Positions 39,973 through 48,099 of a stretch of 50,810 nucleotides of DNA are shown here, piece after piece. How positions within the stretch are numbered: position 1 is the stretch's first letter; each line of letters starts with the position of its first letter. This DNA comes from Actinomadura kijaniata NBRC 14229 (GTDB taxonomy: Bacteria; Actinomycetota; Actinomycetes; Streptosporangiales; Streptosporangiaceae). The DNA lies in the NCBI RefSeq assembly GCF_001552175.1, contig NZ_BCQR01000083.1, positions 1 to 50,810 of the forward strand, given 5' to 3'. Position numbers and translations under genes: made by a program. The notes under the pieces are model-generated. The model saw only the letters and a program-made list of their open reading frames with translations. It did no database searches and was not told where the DNA came from.

Positions 39973-41649
39973 CTACTTGGCGTCCGCGTAGGCGTCGACG
40001 ACCGCGATCTCCATGGGGAACACGACCGGGGTCCGCCCGAACAGCAGCCGTCCCGCCTCCTCGGCGGCGGCGCGGATCTCCCCGGCGACGCGGTCGGCCA
40101 GCCCGGCGGGGGTGTGCACGATGACCTCGTCGTGCTGGAAGAACACCAGGTGCGGGGGGCCGAGCGCGCGCAGCCGCAGCCGCAGGGTCGCCAGCAGCAC
40201 CAGCGCCCAGTCGGCGGCGGTGGCCTGGACGACGAAGTTGCGGGTGAAGCGGCCCCGGCCGCGCAGCGCCGACGCCGACCGCTCGTCGCCGGTCGCGGTC
40301 AGCGCCCGCCAGTCCGCCGAGGGCGGCGGGCAGGTGCGGCCGAGCCGGGAGCGGACGAGCTGGCCGCGCTCCCCCGCCCGCGCCGCCGCCTCCACGTACC
40401 CGAACGCGTCGGGGAAGCGCCTCTTCAGCACCGCCAGCAACTGCACCGCCTCCCCGGTGCCGCCGCCGTACATCGCCGACAGCAGCGCGAGCTTGGCCTT
40501 CTCCCGGGCGGTCAGCTCCCCGCCATCCGGGAACGCGTCCGACAGCGCCGCGTACAGGTCGCCCTGCGCGGCCGCGTCGGCGAACGCCCGGTCCCCCGCC
40601 AGCGCCGCCAGCACCCGCGGCTCCAGCTGGGCGGCGTCCGCGACGACCAACGACCATCCCGGATCGGCGACGACGGCCCGGCGCAGCACGCGCGGGATCT
40701 GCAGCGCGCCGCCGCCGTTGGTGGCCCACCGCCCCGACACCACGCCGCCGACCACGTACTCGGGCCGGAACCGCCCGTCGCGCACCCACGTGTCCAGCCA
40801 CGTCCATCCGTGCGCCGTGTACAGCCGCGCCAGCTCCTTGTACTCCAGCAGCAGCGGGACCGCCGGATGGTCGACCCGCTTGAGCACGTGCGCCCGCGTG
40901 GAGGCGACCGGCAGCCCGGCGGCGGCGAACGCCTTCACGATCTGCGCCGGGGAGTCGGGGTTGACCGGGGTCCGCCCGCCGAACGCGGCGTTGATCCGGT
41001 CGGCGAGCTCCTGGAGCCGGCGGGGCCGCAGCCCGCCGCCCGGCCGGGGGCCGAGCATCTCGGTCAGCAGCGCGTCGTGCCGCTCGGCCGACCACGGCAG
41101 CCCGTCGTGGCCCATCTCGGCCGCGACCAGCGCGCCCGCCGACTCGGCCGCCGCCAGCAGCGTGAACCCCTCGATCCCGGCGACGCGCCGCAGCTGCTCG
41201 GCGTACACGCCCGTGACCTTCGCGATGTCGTCGCCCGCCGGGGCCCCCTCACCGGGCGGGGCGCCGTCGAACAGCGCGTCGTCGAACAGCGACGCCTGCG
41301 GCGGCGCCTCCTCCGGCCGCCGGTCCTCGGGCACGGGCTCGCCCCGCATCCGCGCCCAGGCCGCCGCGACCGACCGGGGCTCCCCGTACCGACCCGCGTG
41401 CCCCGACAGCAGGCTCTCGACGAGCTCCAGGTCGTGGCAGCGCGCCACCCGGACCCCGGCGCGCAGCAGCGCCGGGTACACCCGCGCGGTCGAGGCCCAC
41501 ACCCAGCGCGGCGCGTCGGAACGTTCCCGCGCGGCGACCGCGGCCACCAGGTCGGCGACGGTCTCGGGCTCCCCCGCGGGCGCGCCGTCCTCGGCGAGGG
41601 CCTGGAGCGTGCCCCCGCCGCCGGCTCCGACGGCCACCGCGATCCTCAC
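39973..41649 (-). CDS. DNA polymerase I-like (exonuclease/polymerase) protein
   Basis: A 558-residue family A polymerase-like protein of the actinobacterial type often annotated bifunctional 3'-5' exonuclease/DNA polymerase. The N-terminal ~180 residues are a reduced exonuclease-like domain. Polymerase motif A reads VVADAAQLEPRVLA (catalytic Asp kept), motif B REKAKLALLSAMYGG (Arg, Lys and Tyr kept, the usual Phe replaced by Leu), and motif C FFQHDEVIVH (catalytic Asp-Glu). It is much shorter than PolA (~900). Role unknown; perhaps repair or translesion synthesis. GTG start. Confidence 0.88.
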   Translation of the reverse strand: MRIAVAVGAGGGGTLQALAEDGAPAGEPETVADLVAAVAARERSDAPRWVWASTARVYPALLRAGVRVARCHDLELVESLLSGHAGRYGEPRSVAAAWARMRGEPVPEDRRPEEAPPQASLFDDALFDGAPPGEGAPAGDDIAKVTGVYAEQLRRVAGIEGFTLLAAAESAGALVAAEMGHDGLPWSAERHDALLTEMLGPRPGGGLRPRRLQELADRINAAFGGRTPVNPDSPAQIVKAFAAAGLPVASTRAHVLKRVDHPAVPLLLEYKELARLYTAHGWTWLDTWVRDGRFRPEYVVGGVVSGRWATNGGGALQIPRVLRRAVVADPGWSLVVADAAQLEPRVLAALAGDRAFADAAAQGDLYAALSDAFPDGGELTAREKAKLALLSAMYGGGTGEAVQLLAVLKRRFPDAFGYVEAAARAGERGQLVRSRLGRTCPPPSADWRALTATGDERSASALRGRGRFTRNFVVQATAADWALVLLATLRLRLRALGPPHLVFFQHDEVIVHTPAGLADRVAGEIRAAAEEAGRLLFGRTPVVFPMEIAVVDAYADAK

Positions 41650-41688
41650 CGGATCATTCTCGCGCCCGCCACCGACAGAACGGAGAAA

Positions 41689-41719
41689 CCCCTCCGCGCC
41701 CGGGCAGGGCGCGGAGGGG
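41689..41719 (-). terminator. Terminator after the DUF4234 gene
   Basis: Perfect 12-bp arms (CCCCTCCGCGCC and complement) with a 7-nt loop, about 40 bp beyond the stop of the DUF4234 gene. Confidence 0.7.
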
Positions 41720-41760
41720 CGGCGCGGTCAGGGGGAGGGGACGCGTGGGAAGGGGACGCG

Positions 41761-42276
41761 TCAGGCGGCGAGCGGGACCTGCTGGCCGGCCGGGGCGCCC
41801 TGGTAGCGGTCGACGACCTTGTTCAGCTCGATCTGGTAGTACAGGACGCCGAAGCCGAAGATGCCGAGCAGGAAGCCGAGCGCGGCGTTGCAGCTGCCCG
41901 GCAGGCCCGCGGCGCGCTGCGCCTGGGAGATCCGTCCGGCCAGCTTCACCCACATCACCAGCGGCCAGATGCCGAGCGTGATGAACCCGAACAGCAGCGA
42001 CAGCAGCGCGTTGACCGCGGAGTTGCCGATGCGGCGGTCGTAGCCGTGCAGTTCCTCGTGCACCTTGTAGAACCAGACCAGGCCGTAGATCCCGAGCGTG
42101 ATCATCGGCAGGCCGAGCCAGGCGCCCAGGGGGTTGCGGCGCTTCATCTGGTAGCCGGCGCCGACCGGCTGGGGCGCGTGCTGGGGCGCGTGCTGCGGCA
42201 GCGGGGCCTGGGCGTGTCCGGCCTGGGCGTGCTGCTGCTGGTAGGGCTGTCCCTGGCCTTGCTGGGGGTAACTCAT
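41761..42276 (-). CDS. DUF4234 membrane protein
   Basis: 171 residues. A Gln/His/Ala/Pro-rich cytoplasmic N-terminus (MSYPQQGQGQPYQQQHAQAG, then PQHAPQHAPQP) precedes a DUF4234 core with four hydrophobic segments (LGLPMITLGIYGLVWFYKVH, ALLSLLFGFITLGIWPLVMW, ALGFLLGIFGFGVLYYQIEL). Function unknown. TAGATT (minus strand, 42290-42285) lies 8 nt before ATG 42276 and there is no ribosome site, so it may be leaderless. Confidence 0.88.
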   Translation of the reverse strand: MSYPQQGQGQPYQQQHAQAGHAQAPLPQHAPQHAPQPVGAGYQMKRRNPLGAWLGLPMITLGIYGLVWFYKVHEELHGYDRRIGNSAVNALLSLLFGFITLGIWPLVMWVKLAGRISQAQRAAGLPGSCNAALGFLLGIFGFGVLYYQIELNKVVDRYQGAPAGQQVPLAA

Positions 42277-42357
42277 GGCGGACGAATCTACGGGAGGAAC
42301 ACCCGCCGAACTGACCAATCCCCCTTCTTGTTACCCAACTGTCAGGTTCGCGGTCGA

Positions 42358-43899
42358 TCAGGTGTCACCGGACGGGCTCCGCAAGGGGATCGTCACCTCG
42401 TCCTCGCACGGCGGATCGGTCTCCTGGTCGCCGCAGCCGGTGACGGCGAAGCAGCGGATCCGCAGCTCGGTCCCGGTGACGTCGATCCGCAGGAAGCTCT
42501 TGAAGAACGGCGGCCGGTCCCAGTCGGCCAGCTCCGACCGGAACCGCTGCGGCAGCCGCTTCACCGGCAGCCGCAGCCTGCGCCGCCCTCCCCCGGCGCG
42601 CGGCACGCCCAGCAGGGCGGCGACCAGCAGCGCCCGCCGCGACGGCCGCGAGGCCTCCCCGTCCCCGTAGGACCGCGCCGGGGTGATCCCGAGGCGGTGC
42701 CGGACGGCGGCGGTCGCCTCCCGCGGCGTCAGCTCGAACAGCCCCGGCAGCCGCAGCACCCGCCCGTACAGCCTGCTGTAGCGCGACAGCGAGTCCCCGC
42801 GCAGCGGGTAGCAGCGGAACGCGTCCTCGTCCACCAGCCGCGTCCTGGGGATCGTGTGGGTGGCGTGCATGAAGGCGCCGCCCCCGCCCGCGACCACGTA
42901 CTGGATGACGCGGTCGCCGACCCGGACCGGGTAGCGCTGGTAGTTGTGGATGTCGCCGCCGATCGCCGCGACGTAGTGGTGGGCCGGGTCCGCCACGATC
43001 TCGTCGACGGTCCCGCCGCCCTCGATCGGGCACGGCCTCACCCGGTCGTCCACCCGCAGCGGCTTGCCGGTGATCAGCAGTTTCGGCTTGGGCCCGGCCG
43101 ACACCCCGCGCAGCCAGCGGCCCTGGTCGGCGTCGATGGTCCCGGTGATGCCGGTGTCGATGCCGACGATCCGCAGCGACGGGGTGTCGATCGTCCAGTA
43201 CGGTCCGGGCTGCGTCGCCCGCTGCGCGGGCGCGCCCCGGTGCTCGCGCCGCGCCCGCGCCAGCGCGGCCTCGTCGACCGCGCCGGGCCGCCGCCACAGC
43301 AGCCTCGGCACCAGCCCCAGCGGCCCCTGCCACCGGTCGGGCAGGCAGTCGGCCGTCAGGTCGCAGAACACGTGCAGGAAGCCGCGCAGCCCGTCGTACC
43401 AGTCGTGGTTGCCGGGCACCGCGTAGATCGGCCCCGGGTAGTCGCGGTAGGGCCGGAAGAACTTCTCCGGGTAGTCGGCGGCGTCGCCGGCGGGGTAGAT
43501 GACGTCGCTGGCGATCACCATGAAGTCGGTGTCGGCGCCGGCGTTCAGCAGCGGCGGCACCACCGCGTACTGGGACCGGTCGCCCTCGCCGGTGTCGCCC
43601 GTCAGCAGGAACGAGAACTCCGCCGCCTGCCGGTGCATCGTGAACCCGGCGGGGGTGCCGCGCTCGGTGAGGGCCGCCACGCAGCGGCGGCGGATGGCGT
43701 TGGAGGGGTCGCCGAACAGGTGCGCGACCACGTCGTTGCGCGACCGCCACAGCACCAGCGGGCGGCGCCAGGAGAACGCCGACACCCGTTCGGGCAGCAG
43801 GTCCTCGAAGCTGCCCGGCGTCCGGCAGCTCCATCCCGCTCCCGCCTCCGACTGCCGCGAGTTGCCCGAGGCGGGGGACGCGGGACGGTCTCCGGACAC
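42358..43899 (-). CDS. Metallophosphoesterase
   Basis: A 513-residue calcineurin-like phosphoesterase. Metal-binding segments: LLTGDTGEGD, VIASDVIYPAG, PGNHDWYDG and GGDIHNYQRYP, followed by VVAGGGGAFMHATH. A C-terminal extension (PFFKSFLRIDVTGTELRIRC) may be a β-domain as in other large members. There is no obvious signal peptide. GTG 43899 is chosen for GGAGG 6 nt upstream. The substrate (nucleotide, phosphodiester or phosphoprotein) cannot be told. Confidence 0.88.
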   Translation of the reverse strand: MSGDRPASPASGNSRQSEAGAGWSCRTPGSFEDLLPERVSAFSWRRPLVLWRSRNDVVAHLFGDPSNAIRRRCVAALTERGTPAGFTMHRQAAEFSFLLTGDTGEGDRSQYAVVPPLLNAGADTDFMVIASDVIYPAGDAADYPEKFFRPYRDYPGPIYAVPGNHDWYDGLRGFLHVFCDLTADCLPDRWQGPLGLVPRLLWRRPGAVDEAALARARREHRGAPAQRATQPGPYWTIDTPSLRIVGIDTGITGTIDADQGRWLRGVSAGPKPKLLITGKPLRVDDRVRPCPIEGGGTVDEIVADPAHHYVAAIGGDIHNYQRYPVRVGDRVIQYVVAGGGGAFMHATHTIPRTRLVDEDAFRCYPLRGDSLSRYSRLYGRVLRLPGLFELTPREATAAVRHRLGITPARSYGDGEASRPSRRALLVAALLGVPRAGGGRRRLRLPVKRLPQRFRSELADWDRPPFFKSFLRIDVTGTELRIRCFAVTGCGDQETDPPCEDEVTIPLRSPSGDT

Positions 43900-43997
43900 A
43901 GAAAACCTCCGGGGGGTAGGGGGTGGTCTCACCCTTCCCCGGAGGTGATCTGCGCGTCAAGCCGTTCGGCGCGCCCCCGCGCGAAACGGTTTTCCGG

Positions 43998-45656
43998 TCA
44001 GTGCGCGCCGGTCCCGGTGAGCGCCCGGACCTCCAGTTCGGCGAACTTGTCGTCGGTCCTCTCCTTGGACAGGACCGTGCCGAGGTAGGCGCACAGGAAC
44101 CCGACCGGGATGGAGATCAGGCCGGGGTTCTGCAACGGGATCATCGCGACGACCGTGTCGCTGAACAGCGCGGTCGGGTTGCCCGCGGGCAGGGTGGAGG
44201 ACTTGCCGCCCCAGCAGATCGGGCTGAGCAGCACCACGCCGAGCGCCGAGATCAGGCCGCCGTAGATGCCCGCGACCGCGCCGACGGTGTTGAACCGCTT
44301 CCAGAACAGCGAGAACAGCAGCGTCGGCAGGTTCGCCGAGGCGGCGATCGCGAAGGCCAGGGCCACCAGGAACGCCACGTTCATCCCGCGCGCGAAGATC
44401 GACAGCACGATCGCCACCGCGCCGATCACCAGCGCGGCGATCTTCGCCATCTTCACCTCGTCGCGCTCGGTGGCGTTCCCGCGGCGCAGCACGTTGGCGA
44501 AGATGTCGTGGGAGAACGAGGAGGACGAGGCGAGGGTGAGCCCGGCGACCACGGCCAGGATCGTCGCGAACGCCACCGCCGCGATGATCGCCAGGAACAC
44601 CGCGCCGCCGGTGGAGCCCGCGCCGCCGCCGAGGGTCTCGGCCAGCTGTGGCGCGGCGGTGTTGCCGCCCTTGTCCTGCGCGGCGATCGCCTTGCCCCCG
44701 ACCAGCGCCGCCGCGCCGAACCCGATCACCAGGGTCATCAGGTAGAACGCGCCGATGATGCCGATCGCCCAGTTCACCGAGGTGCGCGCGGCGCGCGAGT
44801 TCGGCACGGTGTAGAAGCGGATCAGGATGTGCGGCAGGCCGGCGGTGCCCAGCACCAGCGCCAGGCCGAGCGACAGCAGGTCCAGCTTGGACCACATGTC
44901 GGTGGCGCCGTACCGCAGGCCCGGCTGCAGGAACGCGTCGCCCTTGCCGCTCTTGGCGGCGGCGTCGCCCAGCAGGCTCGACAGGTTGAAGCCGTACTTG
45001 GACAGCACCCAGACCGTCATGATGAACGCGCCGGTCATCAGCAGCACGGCCTTGACGATCTGGACCCAGGTGGTGCCCTTCATGCCGCCGACGGTGACAT
45101 AGAAGATCATCAGGGCGCCGACGATGACGATGGTCCAGATCTTGGTGGCCTCGCTCTGCGAGCCGAGCAGCAGGGTCACCAGCGAGCCCGCGCCGACCAT
45201 CTGCGCCAGCAGGTAGAAGATCGACACGACGATGGTCGAGATGCCGGCGGCCGCGCGGACCGGGCGCTGCCGCATCCGGAACGCCAGCACGTCGGCCATG
45301 GTGAACCGGCCGGAGTTGCGCAGCAGCTCGGCGATCAGCAGCAGCGCCACCAGCCACGCGACCAGGAACCCGATCGAGTAGAGGAAGCCGTCGTAGCCCG
45401 ACAGCGCGAACATGCCCGCGATGCCGAGGAACGAGGCGGCCGACATGTAGTCACCGCCGATCGCCAGGCCGTTCTGCATGGCCGAGAACGACCGGCCGCC
45501 CGCGTAGTAGTCGGCGGCGGTGCGGGTCTGCCGGCTCGCCCACACGGTGATGTAGAGGGTGACCGCCACGAAGAGGGCGAACAGCACGAGGGAGAACGTG
45601 CGGTGCTCGTTCTCGGCCGCCGCCAGCACCGGCGCGGCCAGCGTCTGGCGGATCAT
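43998..45656 (-). CDS. actP: Cation/acetate symporter (ActP/MctC-like, SSS family)
   Basis: A 552-residue sodium:solute symporter with about 13 helices. It shows GGRSFSAMQNGLAIGGDYMSAASFLG near the N-terminus, split here as GGRSFSAMQNGLAIGG plus DYMSAASFLG; also GGMKGTTWVQI, GTAGLPHILIRFYT and SSSSFSHDIFANVLRRG. These match the monocarboxylate (acetate/pyruvate) uptake subgroup. Its ATG overlaps the DUF485 stop by 4 bp, the conserved pairing for this transporter. Confidence 0.92.
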   Translation of the reverse strand: MIRQTLAAPVLAAAENEHRTFSLVLFALFVAVTLYITVWASRQTRTAADYYAGGRSFSAMQNGLAIGGDYMSAASFLGIAGMFALSGYDGFLYSIGFLVAWLVALLLIAELLRNSGRFTMADVLAFRMRQRPVRAAAGISTIVVSIFYLLAQMVGAGSLVTLLLGSQSEATKIWTIVIVGALMIFYVTVGGMKGTTWVQIVKAVLLMTGAFIMTVWVLSKYGFNLSSLLGDAAAKSGKGDAFLQPGLRYGATDMWSKLDLLSLGLALVLGTAGLPHILIRFYTVPNSRAARTSVNWAIGIIGAFYLMTLVIGFGAAALVGGKAIAAQDKGGNTAAPQLAETLGGGAGSTGGAVFLAIIAAVAFATILAVVAGLTLASSSSFSHDIFANVLRRGNATERDEVKMAKIAALVIGAVAIVLSIFARGMNVAFLVALAFAIAASANLPTLLFSLFWKRFNTVGAVAGIYGGLISALGVVLLSPICWGGKSSTLPAGNPTALFSDTVVAMIPLQNPGLISIPVGFLCAYLGTVLSKERTDDKFAELEVRALTGTGAH

Positions 45657-46093
45657 CGCTCGTCCTTCCGGGGGGCCTGGTCCTCGGGACCGTTCTCGGG
45701 GGTGGTCTCAGGGCCGTTCTCGACGGCGGCCCGGTCGGCGCTCGCGGCGACACCGGAGGTGTCGACGGAGGCGGCCAGGGGTTCCAGCTTCCGGCGGGCG
45801 TACCGCTCGTACAGCACCGCGATGGCGAACGTCGAGACGAACTGCAGCAGGCCGAACACCAGGGCGACGTTGATCTCGCCGACCACCTTGGTGCCCATGA
45901 ACCCGCGCGCGTACGCCGACAGCACCACGTACAGCAGGTACCAGACGAGGAACGCGACCGTCATCGGGAAGACGAAGCGGCGGAACGCCGCGCGGAGCCG
46001 TTGGAACTCCACGCTCTGCTCGATCCGCAGATACGCGCCGTTGTCGTCGCCGCCGCCACCTGCGGGTCCGGGTCCGGATGCCTTTGTTGTCAC
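45653..46093 (-). CDS. DUF485 membrane protein, partner of ActP
   Basis: 146 residues. A DUF485 core (QRLRAAFRRFVFPMTVAFLV, WYLLYVVLSAYARGFM, then EINVALVFGLLQFVSTFAIA) has two helices; the C-terminal tail is Glu/Pro-rich (ENGPETTPENGPEDQAPRKD). The protein accompanies ActP-type symporters and is usually the upstream gene, as here. GTG 46093 has GGAGG upstream; the frame is open further without homology. Confidence 0.9.
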   Translation of the reverse strand: MTTKASGPGPAGGGGDDNGAYLRIEQSVEFQRLRAAFRRFVFPMTVAFLVWYLLYVVLSAYARGFMGTKVVGEINVALVFGLLQFVSTFAIAVLYERYARRKLEPLAASVDTSGVAASADRAAVENGPETTPENGPEDQAPRKDER

Positions 46094-46187
46094 ATGCACC
46101 TCCGGCAAATGATCACACCCCCGAATGGTCTCTGTCCGTGAACGGCGGCCACGATGCCCCACGGAAGTGGCCGGTGAAGGCCATTTG

Positions 46188-46201
46188 ACCAAAAGCTTGG
46201 T
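46188..46201. promoter_or_regulatory. 14-bp dyad upstream of the acetate-uptake operon
   Basis: ACCAAAAGCTTGGT: arms ACCAA and TTGGT with a 4-nt centre, about 95 bp before the DUF485 start. Possible operator; weak. Confidence 0.3.
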
Positions 46202-46293
46202 TGGGGTGGAGAGGGGGGAGATCCAGTCGATGCGGTGCCGATGCCGGAACGAGATCTATGCCACAGTTCGCACCGCGATCGGGTGATCACGCT

Positions 46294-46325
46294 CCGTCCG
46301 GGGACCGGCGGCTCCGCCCGGACGG
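46294..46325 (-). terminator. Terminator after yccF
   Basis: Perfect 9-bp arms (CCGTCCGGG and CCCGGACGG) just beyond the yccF stop codon at 46332. Confidence 0.6.
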
Positions 46326-46331
46326 CGCCGG

Positions 46332-46730
46332 TCAGCGCACCCCGAACGTCGCCCGGTCGCCGGTCGGCACGATCTCGCGGCCGAGCGGTGTCAGCGACAC
46401 CGGGATGAGTTTGAAGTTGGCGATCCCGAGCGGGATCCCGATGATCGTCACGCACAGCGCGAGCCCGGTGAGCAGGTGGCCGATCGCCAGCCAGATCCCG
46501 GCCACCAGGAACCAGATCACGTTGCCGACCGCCGACCCCGTCCCGGCGTCCGGGCGGCGCGCGATGGTGTTGCCGAACGGCCAGAGCGCGAACAGCGCGA
46601 TCCGGAACGAGGCGATGCCGAACGGGATCGTGATGATCAGGACGCAGCAGACGATCCCGGCGATCCCGTAGCCGATGGCCAGCCAGAGACCGGACAGGAC
46701 CAGCCAGACGACGTTCAGCAGGGTGCGCAC
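46332..46730 (-). CDS. yccF: YccF-domain membrane protein
   Basis: 132 residues with two YccF repeats: LLNVVWLVLSGLWLAIGYGI with TIPFGIASFRIALFALWPFG, and VGNVIWFLVAGIWLAIGHLL with GIPLGIANFKLIPVSLTPLG. Family function is not established. GTG 46730 follows a TAGGGT -10-like hexamer by 8 nt without a ribosome site, so it may be leaderless. Confidence 0.9.
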   Translation of the reverse strand: MRTLLNVVWLVLSGLWLAIGYGIAGIVCCVLIITIPFGIASFRIALFALWPFGNTIARRPDAGTGSAVGNVIWFLVAGIWLAIGHLLTGLALCVTIIGIPLGIANFKLIPVSLTPLGREIVPTGDRATFGVR

Positions 46731-46858
46731 GGGGCCTTACCCTACGGCCGCGGGCGGCCGGGGACCAGACATGGCGGCGGGGCGTGTTCCCGGCGCGCGG
46801 GGCGGACAGCACGAGGACCCGGCCGCTCTGGAGCGTCCGGGCCCGGTGGCTGGTCATC

Positions 46859-47050
46859 TCAGGTCACGCTGCGCACCGGAACGGGTCGGAACCGGGCGGC
46901 CGCGACCGCGCGGGTCGGGGGACCGTCCGCAGCGCCCCCGACAAGCGTGGTGGACGCCGGCGCCACCCCCGTAGACACCGGCGCCACCACGGCGAGGGTG
47001 CCTGCGGTCATCATGAGTCCCCCCAGAACGGCGAGCTGTCGCCTTCCCAT
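46859..47050 (-). CDS. Small secreted or membrane-anchored peptide
   Basis: 63 residues. It starts MGRRQLAVLGGLMMTAGTLA with Arg-Arg and a hydrophobic stretch to about residue 30 (VSTGVAPAS), compatible with a Sec signal peptide; the rest (PPTRAVAAARFRPVPVRSVT) is basic. GGAGG lies 5 nt before the ATG, which supports a real gene. No family recognised. Confidence 0.55.
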   Translation of the reverse strand: MGRRQLAVLGGLMMTAGTLAVVAPVSTGVAPASTTLVGGAADGPPTRAVAAARFRPVPVRSVT

Positions 47051-47205
47051 GATGCCTCCACAGACGACCCTGTAGATCCCTCAATCGGGACTAAACACGA
47101 CGCTATCGGCCTGCCTGTAATGCCTTCGTAAACCAACCCAAATGGAGTGATCAAAAGTCGGACGGTTACGCCGGGGTCCGGTAACGCCCCCTCCGGGGCC
47201 CCCGT

Positions 47206-48096
47206 CTAGGGGGCGAGGACCCGCAGCGCCCCCGGCATGACGCGGGCGGTCACCGGCAGCGTTCCGGGCAGCTCGCCGTCGGCCCCGTAGGGCAGGACGC
47301 GGCCCGCCATCGCCGGGGTGTCGGCCAGCTCGATGCGGACCTCCCGGCCGCGCAGCACCTCCACCTGCGGACGGCGCACGTGCGACCCGTCCGACAGCTC
47401 CCGCATGACGCCGAAGAACAGCGACCTCGGCCCGTGCCGCACGATCACGACGTCGAGCAGCCCGTCGTCCACGCTCGCGCCGGGCGCGATGTGCCGTCCG
47501 AAACCGTAGAAGCCGGAGTTGGCGGCGACGACCGTGTAGCCCCGCCGCCGGTACCCGGTCCCGTCGACGGTCACGACGTAGTCGGCGGGCCTCCAGGACA
47601 GCACGGCGCGCAGCGCGCCCACGTAGTAGGAGGCCGAGCCGCGCAGCAGCCGCGTCCGGTTGGCGTTGTCGTTGGCGACGGCGTCCACGCCCGCGTAGAC
47701 GCTGCCGAGGACGGGGGTGCCGTCGGCGTCGATGGCGTCCACGGCGCGGGGCTCGCCCTCCAGCAGCAGCGCGGCGAGCGCGGCCGGGTCGCGCGGGACG
47801 CCGAGCTGGCGGGCGAAGTCGTTGCCGCGCCCGGCGGGCACGATGCCGAACACCGCGCCGGTGCCCGCCAGCGCGCCGCCGACGCAGCCGACCATGCCGT
47901 CGCCGCCGACGCCCAGCACGACGTGCCCGGCGTCGGCCGCGCCGCGCGCCAGCGCCCTGGCGTGCTCCAGGCCCCGGCTGTACTCCACGACGACCTCGGC
48001 CCCGGCCTCGCGCAGCAGCCGGGCCAGCGGGACCAGGGTGGCGGCCGAGGTGGAGCCGCCGGAGGTGGGGTTGACGACCGCCGTGAACGTGCGCAC
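47206..48096 (-). CDS. Diacylglycerol kinase family lipid kinase
   Basis: 296 residues with the DAGK catalytic signature VVNPTSGGSTSAATL, the nucleotide loop VLGVGGDGMVGCVGGAL and IVPAGRGNDFARQLGV. Such enzymes phosphorylate diacylglycerol or related lipids with ATP at the inner membrane face. The GTG start lies 3 bp after the flavoprotein stop, with GAGGAG upstream, so the two are cotranscribed. The closest context I recall is Rv2252 of M. tuberculosis. Confidence 0.92.
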   Translation of the reverse strand: MRTFTAVVNPTSGGSTSAATLVPLARLLREAGAEVVVEYSRGLEHARALARGAADAGHVVLGVGGDGMVGCVGGALAGTGAVFGIVPAGRGNDFARQLGVPRDPAALAALLLEGEPRAVDAIDADGTPVLGSVYAGVDAVANDNANRTRLLRGSASYYVGALRAVLSWRPADYVVTVDGTGYRRRGYTVVAANSGFYGFGRHIAPGASVDDGLLDVVIVRHGPRSLFFGVMRELSDGSHVRRPQVEVLRGREVRIELADTPAMAGRVLPYGADGELPGTLPVTARVMPGALRVLAP

Positions 48097-48099
48097 GGG

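Noticed and set aside
40114..44088. A 1,324-codon plus-strand frame
   Set aside because: It is antisense to the polymerase-like, DUF4234 and phosphoesterase genes, and its translation is low-complexity.
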